DNA from: Dipylidium caninum
Taxonomy: Eukaryota; Platyhelminthes; Cestoda; Cyclophyllidea; Dipylidiidae
Direction: 5' to 3'
DNA length: 64,000 bases
Assembly: GCA_017562135.1 (NCBI GenBank)
Contig: QEYB01001164.1
Location: 355,027-419,026 of the forward strand
Shown here piece by piece: positions 1-12,730 of this stretch (position 1 is the first letter of the stretch; every line of letters begins with the position of its first letter). A program made the position numbers and the translations under genes. The notes under the pieces were generated by a model that did not search any database, was not told the DNA's origin, and worked only from the letters and a program-made list of their open reading frames with translations.

Positions 1-2564
1 AACGTTAAATGACAAGTGGTGACAATAGCCAACGCCTAGATTAATGGAAGTCGGAGAGGGAGATGCCAAGTGCCAAGGTGGATTTTACATTGACGAGTAG
101 TACTTATCTAGACGCAAGACTAAAAAGCCCTCGCGAACAATCTTCATTGTCTTCAGAGAACAGGCAGTGCCGTCACCCAAACTTCGATTTATAAGCCAGA
201 CTAAAGAGTGATATGTGGAGAATGAGCCAAATCCAGGAAATGCCCTGTGCCTGTCGTTTAGTGCGGGTTAAGATGAAACAGGTAGACACATTTCCAGGCA
301 GCACGAGACTGCAATAACCTCGTCTTCACGACATTTTCGAGTGGATGACGATGTCGAAAGAGGTGGAAGTCAGTCTCCCATAATTACTTGGATTTGCTGC
401 CTAACGTGAGCACTGGAGAGCCCAAGCTCCGGGGCAATCGTAAGGGGCGTAGCTTCCAATTCTCCTACCAGTGCAGGGGCACAGGACGCGGGTGTGCAAA
501 AACTGCATCCTACAGGAAGTGCTATGCAATAAAATATTACGGTTATTTCCTAAATCCATTTCATTTATTAGCTAATCAGGACTTTTAGCCAAATCTGGTA
601 CTTCCAAAACATATCTCATGCCCTCCACACTTCTCCACCTCGCGGTCACTCACACTGAGCTAACACGATTTTGTGGGCTACAACTCACCTCCGATTAGGC
701 GGCCCGCGAGACGGAAACTGGCAGCTGATCGGGCCGAGAAATGTTAACGCGCCAACATCAAGTGAAACAAGCGGTGAAGCGTAAGAGGCAATTCATTGTC
801 ATCGAGTGAACCGGACGTGGTATTGAGTGAAGTATCCCTTGATAGACGAGAAATCAGAAGTCTTAGAGAATGGCACTAGGACTATTTATGCGACAAATTG
901 GAAGCTAGAGATGAAGTCCAAAGCTACGGGGGTGAAAATTCCACTCCGTCATCATGAACATCGCCTATATGACTTCGCTTCGAAACACACCCAAAGTTGG
1001 GTAAGATGAGAGCTATTTTGAGGTCGAAAGACATTGCCTGCAGAAACGTCGACACACAAACGAATTGATGTGGACCGAGTATTTCCACTTTTGCCCACTG
1101 GCTTAGACTGGACACTTAAAAGGTTCTCTGTCGTCGTCACGCCTGTATTTCCTAGCTCTTGTTATTAAACCGCACGATAACAGGAGAACCGACGAGAATT
1201 CTGGAAAAAAAGTACCCTTGGGAGTGGAAGATTGGTGTATTCAAGCAAGAGGACAGAATGAGGAGAAATGGAGTCTAAAATCATCGACTTTAAACCAGGA
1301 GAAATGTTATACTGGCATGGGATCTAGTTGTTTTAGCAACAGGTCACACGTTCGAGTTAGAAGGCTAATGAGAGTAGCTAATACCTGAGGTATCAACTTG
1401 CCAAACACCACACAAAATGGTGGGTAGCAGGAGGATGAATAACGGAGGAAAAAGTGCCAAATTAGAGAATTCTTAAGGCCTCGCAAATGACTGTTCCATT
1501 GACAAGTCTACTATTCCAAAGGTGCTTTTTCGTGCACTGGTAGGAGAAGGTGACAGGATCCGCTGTGGCACTCCTAGGGACGCGATGGACAGTTTTATCC
1601 GGATGACCGCCGACTTGGCCACAACCGAATTCACTCTTGCCGAAGCACTCAGTGTGTGATCGCGTAGCTAGCGATGGGAAGCTCTATCTTGGACCGCCTT
1701 TTCCTTAGGCTCTCAGGAAGGCAGACTGCGGTGGAACACGTTGGAAAAGGCGAGTTCTACGGGAACAGTGAGAGTCAATGCAACAAAAGCAGGACCTCTT
1801 TTTGGAGGTCTCTCGCCCGCGATTCACATGCCGGTGATTTGGTCTATTCCTTACCATGGATGGCATCCGCAGTTATCCTCGGAGCCAGAAGAAGTCATCC
1901 CTGTCGCGGTTTGCTTTAATGATTCACAGATGCACATATTATGAGGGAAGACTTGGCCGCAACACCGCAAGCCAAATTCTTCCACGGTGTTATATTATGA
2001 TTTTGGACGATTTGCTCTTTAGTGATATTCGTGGACCACTTGAAGAATTTCACCTCAACGATGGGTACCTGAGAGCTTTCAAAAACTACACTTACATTGG
2101 CATTTGTGTCTACTCCACTTGAGCTGAAATAGACCGGATACTTTTATTCTGTTTCCCTTCCTCTACTCACAATAAGAGCTGACACGAACACATCGACGCT
2201 TCGCCGATAGTCAAAGGCCTTCTGCTGAAGAGGTGAGTCTCGTGTCTCTATACGCAGGTTTAAGGTCTTCACACACCCGAGTGCGGCCTTCTCACTGTGG
2301 AGTCCCAACGTCTTAAGGGACGAAGGTCGACGTCCTGACGTAGATATCGCTCCCGACCGTTTTTAAAATTGGTTCATATCGCTGCTTCGTCCCTCTGCTC
2401 GCAGCTGTCATCCTTGTGAGAACCTTCCCAAACCCTCCTTCCACCCGCGCCAAATGGTCACTAAGGAAAATGTGGACCTCGGGTTAAAGTCCACCCAAGA
2501 AAGGCATAAAGCAATTCTTTCAACTAGTAAAATTCCCAATATCATATCATTAAGGCCATTTCCG

Positions 2565-2575
2565 CCCCCCCCCCC
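2565..2575. repeat. Poly-C run
   Basis: Eleven consecutive C residues; a site where length errors are likely. Confidence 0.9.
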
Positions 2576-4586
2576 TCTTACCTCTCTTGATAGCGTGGTC
2601 TTCAGGCCCCGTATTCTGTCAGCTAGTTTTGGTTCACCTCCTCCATCCTCGTTCACCTCCTCCTTAAAGGCGAAGTGAAACACCCTACTGTTATCGCAGA
2701 ATAGGGCATTGAAGGTCGTCACTCGCATTCCCACAATGAGCAGAGCCTATAAAATGAGGCTTTTATCCTTTTAACGCGGATAATGGCAGGGATTTGGCCA
2801 GAGGAGAAGGCAATAAGCCGGCCTCTGTACCTTTGCGCCTGAAAGCGCAATAATTTCAGTTGAATTTTCCAGCCATCAACATGCACCCAACCGCTTTAAA
2901 TAAATCGCGGAGCCATGCCATCATTTCTCTTTTTTTTCCTCGGTGTAGACACTGCCAAAGTCCCACGGAGGGGCGGCGGCACGACGAGAAATTCACTCAA
3001 GGCGTAACAGACCACACAATGAAAAAGATAAAAAAGGCCACCATCTCGGTTTACGTGAAGCCTCCTTCAGACTAGTCAAGATGATGTGGAGAAGTAAATT
3101 TTCGTGACTGTGAAATCTGACAATTTGCGTTTGAGACTCTGACAGCTTCAACATAAACTCGTGTGGGAATATGAATGCTTGGAGTAATCAAGTTCTCGCC
3201 ATGAACGAGCTCAGGAGTAGCAGTGTAATTGGTTACAGGTAAGATCAAAACAAACACTGCTGTTCCTGAATCAAGAGAAGGAGAAATGGTACTTGATGGG
3301 AGATTGCGAAACGATCATTGCGATGTCTGCGTCTCCCCTCACTTCTAGCATTAGGCAAGGCCACTTAGCTTCATTGGTGGGCATCTGGCAGACCCTCACC
3401 GCTGCCGTGAAGCCCTAAAGTAATTTTGGCCCCTGAATGCGACTTGATGCGAGTTGAGCAACAACTAAAGTCGACGAAGTAATGGAGGTGGAGTGCAGTA
3501 AGCGTTGACCAGCTCTACTCCCGACAACCGACTCGGTCTCCTCTTTTGTGAACGCAGTCATCAGACCATGGAGCCATCGTTTTTTAATCCATTAGTTTAC
3601 AAAGTGGTGTTTGATGTGAAGCGAAAGACTCCGAAGTGGGAAAAAGTGATTTATCAAGGTGATTGAATGTACTCAGGTGAAACGTAAATTATCCTCCGTC
3701 GGTGGCCTCTGACCACGGCGACAGGCAGCCTATTTGGCAGGATTTCGCCATCGACAGGGATCCCATGGCACCTTCACAATTGCCGTCACAAAATGGTTAA
3801 GGTTGGAAGCGGAATTCATGAAGTTGTCAGTTTGTAGCGCAATGTCATCACTTTTTGAGACTCAGGTGACTAAGAGCTGTCACACATCCCGGCGACCAAG
3901 AAACTTGACTGAATCTTTAACAAGATGCTTTGGGTTTTCTATTTAGTTGGTCCCGTCAAGGTCTCCATGCGTTCCAGCCAGACAGTGTCGGCTTCACTGT
4001 CGCAAGACGGACTATGCTGAGATGGTAGCTGTGCAAGGTGTTGTTAATTGTTGTTGGTAATTGTTTGTTTGCCCACCGTCCCCCGTTGTTGTGAAGTCTT
4101 GGTATTATGGCCGCGCCCATGAGCCTTCTGCGCCCCGCCCACCTCTTGGCTCCTGCTGCACATCGCGTCGGCATTCCTGGCTTTATAGGATCAAGAAACA
4201 CAGAGTGGAGTGGAAGAAGAGGCGGACCAGGCATCCGGGTAATTCGCTTGAATTCGCTCTCAACCGATGCCTTGATGCTCCCAAAGGGGCTAAGAAAATG
4301 CGCCCTAAGAGAATAAAGTGAAGATGTGCACGGCGCGCCTCGTCTAATGAAGGTAACAAGAGGAGGGTTCCGCAGTTCCTTTGGAGACCGGTGAAACAGT
4401 CAAGGCTGTCAGGGTGTTTCACGGTGATGAGGGAAGTTGAGGTAGGATTTTATTCCTCCAATGTAGAATGCCGGTTAAAAGCACCATAATTGGGTAAATA
4501 AATATGATGGTGCAGGGGGCGCCGAGGAATGGTTGAGAAACAGATGAAAAATGTGAGGAAAAAGGTCGGAATCCCGGTGTATTACG

Positions 4587-4591
<5 letters not shown>

Positions 4592-4620
<29 letters not shown>
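4592..4620. repeat. (CA)n microsatellite
   Basis: Uninterrupted CA dinucleotide run of 29 nt in intergenic DNA. Confidence 0.95.
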
Positions 4621-4622
<2 letters not shown>

Positions 4623-7600
4623 ACAAATCCACACTCCTTGCGCACATACACAAGCAGATGTCCAGGCCGCCGACAAATTCCCATGACATTTGCTAGTATT
4701 GACATCAAAACTAAATTGTAAACCATGAGACGGCAGAGATTCCCTCGCGTTTATCGGGGAGTTTTGAGGCAAAAGAGGCCACCTATAATGGTCCACCTCG
4801 CGTTCTATCAGTTGACTTTCATGCAAACTTATTTTTAGCCCGTGTTTTGGCCAACACTGAAATGTGGAAGGAAATTGTGAGCCGCAGCAAGGGGATGTCG
4901 TCTTGAAGACGAAATAAGAAATGATGATGGGAGAGGGGGAGGGGGAGAGGACGAGTGCCTCTACGCTATCCCTCTTTTCCCACCAAAGAGAAGGCGCCAT
5001 GGTTGAAGGGAAACTGCTCTGCGTTGGAATGACGTCTGAACGTTCGTGTTCACATAGTTAAATTCACTGACTTCGGGTGCCAACTGTTGAAGACGATTTC
5101 CTTCTGCGCAGCACTTTCTAGAAACCGCAAACCTCTGGGAATAACCATGACATTGACGGATAAACCTTGGAATTATCCTCCAACCGTCCTGTGTTTAGGC
5201 AAGTCGAGCACCGCGGCGAATTTGGCACAGGCAGGAAGTCGAGCTCTTCGATGTTTTGTGCCCTCGACTCTGATTTGAATATAATTGGGGAGCGTAAACA
5301 ACATCGACACACCCATGGCATCCGAAGCCAGGCGTTTGGGGTGTAGGCTCTTTTGAACTGCGTGTGGAGGCTTTGACAGTTGAGTGATGTGGCGTGTGGT
5401 TCGGCAACCAACCGACCACTCGACAAAAGTGCACGGATTTAGGCCCGACTTATTGGTTGCCGTTAGTGTCTCTAATGCCGAAATTCCCCCCTCCGAGGCT
5501 GGGAGGAGAATTGCACGAGAAAGAAGAGGACAATTCCGACAGATGTGAAAGTATCTGGCTGTTGCTCCGATGTCGCGATTTAACACTTTTCTTTAGGATC
5601 TTGGCAAGTTTGCTTCCAAAAATGTCTAAGCATAAAATCTTACGGCCTCGCGTGTTATCGGGGACGACATTCAACGCTACCGGCCGTTCACGTTCCCAGT
5701 AGGGAATGCTGGCCGAGTGAACATTTGGGTCAGTAAGTTCAAAGCATTACTTAAAAGATGTTGAAAAAATTTCCTGCAAGCAACATTTGCGCAACCTGGA
5801 AGGACATATATTCCGTGCCTGTGAATAAAAAGGATCTCTAACATTAAGTGAAAGCGTTACTGTTGAAGAAGAGGACGACGCGTATGATTTTGTCATACTT
5901 AGGCGGAAGAAGCGAGGCGGATAGACGGAAAGCCTAATTCGGGGACCGTGACGCAGATGTCTCCCGTACCCCAGGAGGTTGTCCCGCTGCCACCCAAACT
6001 GCCCATTTGTGCTCCATATGGGAGGAAATTGCCTCTACTGATTTATACTGCCTTCTTTCTGGTCTCCAGTCCAATCAGAAGGACAATTGCTTCTCTTTTC
6101 GACTCCTGGCGGACGAGAAAAATGCCCTCCTCAACTTCATCGTCCATACAGCACAGAATACTCTGGCACTAGAAGGATTCGTTATTTTGGTGTCTCTGTG
6201 TGGGCGTGTGGCTGAGTGATGGGCATGTTTAGCCCCTGCACCAGCACGAGGAGTCCGATTGTGCAGTAGCAATCACATCGCCCCGTGCGCTGAGAAAAGG
6301 CGACGTGAAAGCGGATCATGTCCCATGTATGAACCTCCAATTACTCGTATTTCACCCAGTTTGACAGATAATTTCGTCAATGTGAAGCAAAATTTATCTT
6401 ACTTTTTTAGGGCCTTTGAAGCAGAAAACAATTATTCACTACACACTTTTCAAGACTCTTCGATCCTGTTGCCATGACACCCCATCACAATAATTAGCTG
6501 TCACACTACCCATATGGAACTACGTCCAAAAAAACTCCACAAATTAGGCGATATATCACAACAAGATCAAAGAACACGGAGAAATGCCTCAGTGGGTTTT
6601 CATTGAGTGACACGTCGCCATAATAAGAAGTTGTGACAACACACTCCGAACACATGATTTATCCGTCACCAGTCTCGCCTTCATGTTCTTATTTCAGTCG
6701 GTGGGTCTTCTGAGCTGCTTTTTCGTATGCTCGGAGACCCTCCCTTCCTCGAGAACGACTGTAGAGGGCATAGCTAAGAGTAGATTTTTTCCCAGCCCAT
6801 TCCGACAGGTATTTCGAGTGAACAGCCTTTTAATCATCGCGGCTTCAATCATATGAAGGTAAATAAATGGACTTCACTTGCTCCTCAAAGTCACGTTAAC
6901 AGACCGATCCGAGCGGCGGAATTCCGTAAGGTGAGGTTCCTCTCCTTACCAAGTACTGTTTACAAAGGAATGTTACGAGCATGGTGACAACACTTCCGGT
7001 ACTAGTAAATATCTAAGTGCATCTTTGTATACTTGGCTGCTGTTGGGAGGACTCGCCTATCACATTAAGTCAAGTAAACTTCAACGAGCAGGAATGTCCG
7101 TCACGCAAAATGCCTCAGATACCCTCGCTAAGGCGCCTTGGAGAGGGCTTGAGCTGGGCAATGAGACTTGGGCTCCGTTTACCCAGCATTACCAGTAAGA
7201 CGTAAAATGTAATTCTGTCAAGCGGTGGGTTTCACCAGTAGAATTTTCCAAAAATACCGGCACACATCTCGTCACGTCAGGTGAGGAATTCTCTTGACTG
7301 TGGCAGGAAACCAGTTTGCCCGCGTTGGAGCCCGGTAATAGCGCCTTTGACGTCCCACCAAACTTTCCTGACAGCATGCAGTGAAAGCCCATTCAAGCAC
7401 GCTCAGATGTGTCAAATCCGCCTTACCGAGCCACTCTTGACAGGTACGGTGCCAATGCGGCGCCATTTCCGATTAAAAACCTCTCGACCTTTCATAATTA
7501 CTCGGTTTTCCTGTTTCCACAATGGTTACCTTATAAAAATTGAGGCTTTTCGAAGCGTCGCGTACACCCGAAATTCTTTCCGAAAAGAGGTGAACATCAC

Positions 7601-8388
7601 TTAATATGAAGTCTTTATTGCCAGTTCAGATCACCTGCCCAAAGCCATTCCTTCTTCTTAATGTAGGGGCTTCCATGGCGAAAAAGACGAACGGGTGTTG
7701 GGATTCACCGGAAAAAGTAATTGCACAAATGTGTGACTCGCGTCCCTAAAGGCACGCAGATATGGAATAGGTCTTTTGTGCAAACAACTGGCAACGTTTA
7801 ACGTGAATTGGATGGCAGGTGATATAAAAGTAAAGTTAAAACTAAAATAAAATGGAGAAAAAATCGGGAGAAGTCATTTTTGCAGATTAACTGGCTTAAA
7901 TTCCACTGGGTAATGAGGTTCGGCTTAGACTCGTCTACCTGCTACGCAGCGACGACGTCGTCAAATGCAGAGGTGGTTGAAGGCGCCAAGGGTTTTCACC
8001 GCTGGTACTGGCGGCTGGCAATGCCGTGAGCCGGCGTCATTGTGTCATCACTTGTTGGCAGCAGTAGTCTAAAAAAGCGGTCGCTTGAATGATACTACTA
8101 AAATGACTTCAAGTGATAACCGAGCCACTGCTTCTTAGAACTTTCGCAAAGTGTGCAGCACTCGCATCCTGTCAGTGTGTGCCAAACTAGTTTTCACGCA
8201 TTTCGGCTTTAGGAGGCACTGACATTGCTTCCGCTTCCTCTCCTCGGATTGTCCGGTATTTAAAGAGTTTCATAGCCAGGCTAATGCTTGAGATTCCGCC
8301 TCCAGCCTTGACGGCCGGGTAAAACTTCCGGAGGGTGAACATCAGGAAGCCGCAAAAGCGGGTAGACACACCCGCCAAACATCAAGCA

Positions 8389-8626
8389 ATGAGGCTGTCG
8401 ACTGATCGAAAGCACGTCTGGAAGGTGAGTCCCATTCGAGGTAACATCGGCCGTCCATTGTCGCTCCCAGAGCTTTCAAGTGAGGAGAAATTAGAGGAAA
8501 ACTGTGAAGAACTCATCGTCAGTTTTTGGCACACCAGAACTGTAATCGCTACTTACTTTATTTCAGGGGCGAAAATTTTTGGATCCGAGTAATGCAGGGG
8601 TTAAGCTTCCTACGTCCCCTCTTTGA
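8389..8626 (+). CDS. Possible two-exon micro-ORF or exon pair
   Basis: I do not recognise the product. An ATG at 8389 opens 12 codons that end at a consensus donor, AAG followed by GTGAGT (exon 8389-8424). A consensus acceptor, TTTATTTCAG, precedes 8567. The in-phase continuation reads GRKFLDPSNAGVKLP and stops at TGA 8624-8626, giving 31 residues in all. Both splice sites are strong, but the coding content is far too short to show selection. It could be a short peptide gene, two exons of a larger transcript, or chance. Confidence 0.15.
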
Positions 8627-11600
8627 AGATGGATTGCGGTGCGAATTCCAGAAGGATAAACTTTTATGATGACGCAAATGAGACATTGGAGAGGCTGAAA
8701 AATTATTAAGACAACCATCCCTCTTGAAATGGAATTGCTAGTTGAGGATTCTGTGGATGCGGAGGAATGTGACACCGCCCATGGTAAGAAACAATTCTGA
8801 AGACAGTAAGGGGAGAAGCGTTAACTGAGACCTTTCAAATTCATAAGTTGGCGTCAGGAAAGACTACACTGGACGCACTGACGACGAAGTGCTTCTTTCA
8901 ATGCCTGAAACCTGTCGACTTTACGTTGAAGCTACTTCGAGAAGGGGTCTATTCGATCACTTCTCCTCGATAGACGTCTTCTTGATCATTTGAGATGATG
9001 ACAACAAAGGCGTAATTTGGCCGAGTTCCATTCCAGGCGGGTGTTATTATTGCAACGGGACTGACTCCTCCTAAATCAGTGAAAAGTTTGGCAGGCGGCA
9101 AGGCTTGTGGAACGGAATAACGTAGTCAAGGTTCGTTGAAATTTGCTCCCAACCCAGTCATGTCAGTTTTGTTTTTTGAAGTGAAGACAAAAGGCAGTAG
9201 GACCGTCTTCCGTTCATCCACGGCGACCTTGTGAAAGCTGTGCAATGCAGGGTTAAAATGTTAAACTCGACATTATTAGGAAAAGAATCTTTAAGAGGAG
9301 GAGAATACCGGACAACTTCTGTTTTCGAATGGGTTATTTTGCGCTCGGGACAACAGACTGGAAGTCGGGTTGAGGGTGAAACGAACGGGTGACCTCTCGG
9401 AGTTTCGCTGAAAATGTCGAGTTGTGAGAAATTCAGTTTATTAAACGATGTCCTCTTACCAAACAGTGTCTTCCCGCTGTCAGTAAAATGCCTTCCTGCC
9501 CTTGTTTTCCCGAGAACCGATTAAGGAAGCGTCTTATTAATTAAAGCAGAAAGAAAGCGCCTACGCAATTGATCAGGAGAAGTGACTTTGACAATTAAGC
9601 GTCAGAAATTAAGAGTGACATCCACTGACATGCGGAGCTGCCCTGCTCGCCCTCGGGTGGGGAGCATAGAAGAAGGGGCGGTAAATACAAAGGATTGGAG
9701 CCTACAGGCACTAACGTCTAAATTACACCAATTGTTAAAGTGCTTCCTTTAATTCTTCCACAAAATAACCCCAAAGTGACAAGGGAAGTTAAATAATTGC
9801 CTCGCGCCAACCTCAAGTCCTCTAAATAACCAACCTCTGCTGATCCCTTGGCCCGTAAATGCGTGTATCGCGGGGGCGTTCAACCTGTTCCAACGGGAAA
9901 AAAAATATCAGGAAGAAATTCCTAAGTAGCACGAGTGAGTCATGCGATCTCTCAAAAAGGACACTTTCAAGGGTGAATGACTTCGCCAGCATTCCCCACC
10001 GACGTGACGACGTCATCAGAGCCCCGGAGTTTGCCACTTTGCCAGCAGGAAAATGAAATCAAATGTCATGAAAAGCCCTGTTTATGCGGGCATCGACTTG
10101 GGATTGTGCGTGTGTGCGTGTGTATGTGTGTGGCAATCCTCAACCTCCAAATGTCTGCCCCTTTCAGCGCCGTCCACATTTATTTCGCGGACAGGGGAAT
10201 TGCCTTGGTCACTTGCACTTCTTCTTCCCGTGTTTAGTTTTAGTTTATTAGCCACCACACTGGATATTATGTTGGGCTATCGACAAAAATTTAACAGAAA
10301 ATTATTCCTTTCATTCAGAAATGGCCTTGGAGGCCACCTCGGGTGATATTCGGAATGTCCTCATCAGAGCGAGGCGACAAAACTTGATGGTAACAACAGG
10401 AGTAGCCTATTTGAGCACTTTCGGTCGCCGAAATTGGCGAGTAAGGCGAATGAATTAGTCTCACCACCGGTGTCACCAGTGCGGACCACGAAGTAACGGA
10501 CCTATTCGATCGGGTGCGTGAGAATACCAGAACATGGACAGATTATTAAGGCAGATGACCTTGCTAAGATCTCATTTTTAACTTTCGGCCAGAAATATAA
10601 CGTCCAGAGTGCGGAGAAAGCTCGAAGGTCGTAAAAAAGAAACCGCTATTTAACAAAAGGACCAAAGTGATACAAATAAATTAAGAACAAATTTTAAGAA
10701 TTAACGACCGTCTGTCCGTAGGGATGGACCACGAAACCCAAGTTGGGTGAGTGCGAAAACGCCTCTTCGGGGAAGTGGGAGATCAAGCGGCTCCTACCTT
10801 TCATGGCTCCCTATGGGAAATCTCTAAATGCGCTTTGTTTTCTTGGCCTATTTTCAAGAATGCATCAGATCCACAGTGGCCGGTCCTTCCTGCCTGGCGT
10901 CACGCGAAATGGTGCTCCTTACGTCGCGGTTGTGACTACGTCACTCAAGTGTCATTCTGCGGTAGTGGCAGAAAGACTGCCACACTACGTGAGCCATCAC
11001 CACTCCATCAATGGATAGACTACAAATAGAAGAAGCGGGTCCTATAAAGGGGAGAAGGTGCAGGACAAAGTCATAATCACCAGTCGTAAATATGAACGGA
11101 CAGGTGGTAATCAAGTCGCACTCACCGAGAGGGAAGTGTTTACACCCACTCCCTGCCCCTTGAACCTCATTGTGGTGCCGAGGCTTCCATCCTCCCGGAG
11201 GCGGGACGGGAGAAGTGCGTGAACAAGCGTCGCCCACCCCCCTTTCCGCCCCCAAATCGCAGACCCTGTGGACATGCGACTTCTACAAAACCAAATGGAG
11301 AAGTGGCGTTAATGAAATGACGAATACCTTGAGATTTAAGGTGGAAATACACTTCTCTTACAAATTAATGGTGTATCAAAAAATGCAGAAAATAAACGCA
11401 TTTTTTTTCCTTTAAACTTTTTATCTCCCAAAATTTCGGGAAGTAAGATAATGTTGAATTGTCACAGTACGTGTCAAGTTCCCTCACAACCGTCAATTTG
11501 TGTCTTGTAGGCTGAGAAAATTAGAACTCCTTTTAAATTGTCAGGCTGATTTTGTGCAGCCACTCGACCACAGGAAAGCTTTATTGTCCTCGTTTGGCGA

Positions 11601-11761
11601 GCAGTTTCCTGAGGCCGTGATCGTTCATCTTATGACGGTTTGAGGTTTAATATTTCCGTATCCCCTAAGGATTTTCAGGTCGTATGTGGTAGATACGAGA
11701 AAACTGACCAGAGATAAAATTTATAGTACAATTGAGGCAACCTCGACAAATGTGGAGGATT

Positions 11762-11779
11762 TGTGTGTGTGTGTGTGTG
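11762..11779. repeat. (TG)n microsatellite
   Basis: TG dinucleotide run of 18 nt in intergenic DNA. Confidence 0.9.
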
Positions 11780-12705
11780 ATCATTTTAATTGTCTTAACT
11801 ACGTTTAATGTGTTTTACTGCCAGGCATAGCATTAATTTGCCCAGCAAAGGAGATTAAACTTGCTAATCGTCTCCCCTTTTACCTCCTTTGATCCGGTCA
11901 AGTGGTGAACTCTTCTACAGCCCGTAAGAATGAGCAAAAGCTTGAAATAGAGACCACTTAGGAGATGAGTCCAAAAAGCCCCAATTGACGTGGGAAACGA
12001 CTTGGACCGCGTGTAGGCAAAATTTTGGCTCAAAATTCGCTTTATTAGTTTGTTATTCAACTACGATTCGCTTTGGCGCAGGAAATGCTAATGAATCGTT
12101 TGACCGATTGTGATACCCGCCTTGGCAGTCTTGATCACGTATGTACATTTTATGCATTTACACAAAAATTGCGCTCCACTTTGTTCTATGAATATCTCCC
12201 ACCAATTTAGTCGTGTGATTTCGCTAACATCTCCATCCCTCACCACTTCCCAATGGGCCTCTGCGGTCGCGCCTCCTCTTAAATTTCCTCATTCACCAAC
12301 TTATTTATGGGGAAAACAGATGTGAGGCTCCCAGTGATTTACTCGTACTGGCCTGCGGAAGAGAAGGGCAAAATTTTGTCGGGCGATGCATTTCCGCATC
12401 AGTGATGATTCCCCCCGTTCCGGTGGGTACGAGTGGGTGTGTTGCCACAATTCCAAGATTTGTGGCAATAAAATGAGAAGGTTACGCTGAAATTTCGTAC
12501 TTGAATGGCCTGATCAACTAATCTTTTATCCGTTGGAATAATTAGCTCTTAACTATCATTACGGGGTTTGGTAATTTTTGGAAAGAAATGTCACGGGAAA
12601 CTAATTCCCTCTCCACTATTCAACATAATGGTTAATCCGAAAGTACACGAAAATCAGATCAAAATAATGTTCGGCCCGGCAGGAGCATTTGCTAACTATT
12701 ATCCG

Positions 12706-12730
12706 GAGAGAGAGAGAGAGAGAGAGAGAG
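12706..12730. repeat. (GA)n microsatellite
   Basis: GA dinucleotide run of 25 nt in intergenic DNA. Confidence 0.95.

Larger units (their letters stand above)
1..8388. other. No supportable gene
   Basis: Short overlapping frames on both strands, none with recognisable domains or a chain of splice sites. It holds a poly-C run and a CA microsatellite. I see no tRNA, rRNA or transposon coding sequence. Confidence 0.6.

Noticed and set aside
10053..10346. 97-codon plus-strand ORF with a hydrophobic stretch
   Set aside because: It spans a TG-rich simple repeat and overlaps another open frame; no splice or domain support.
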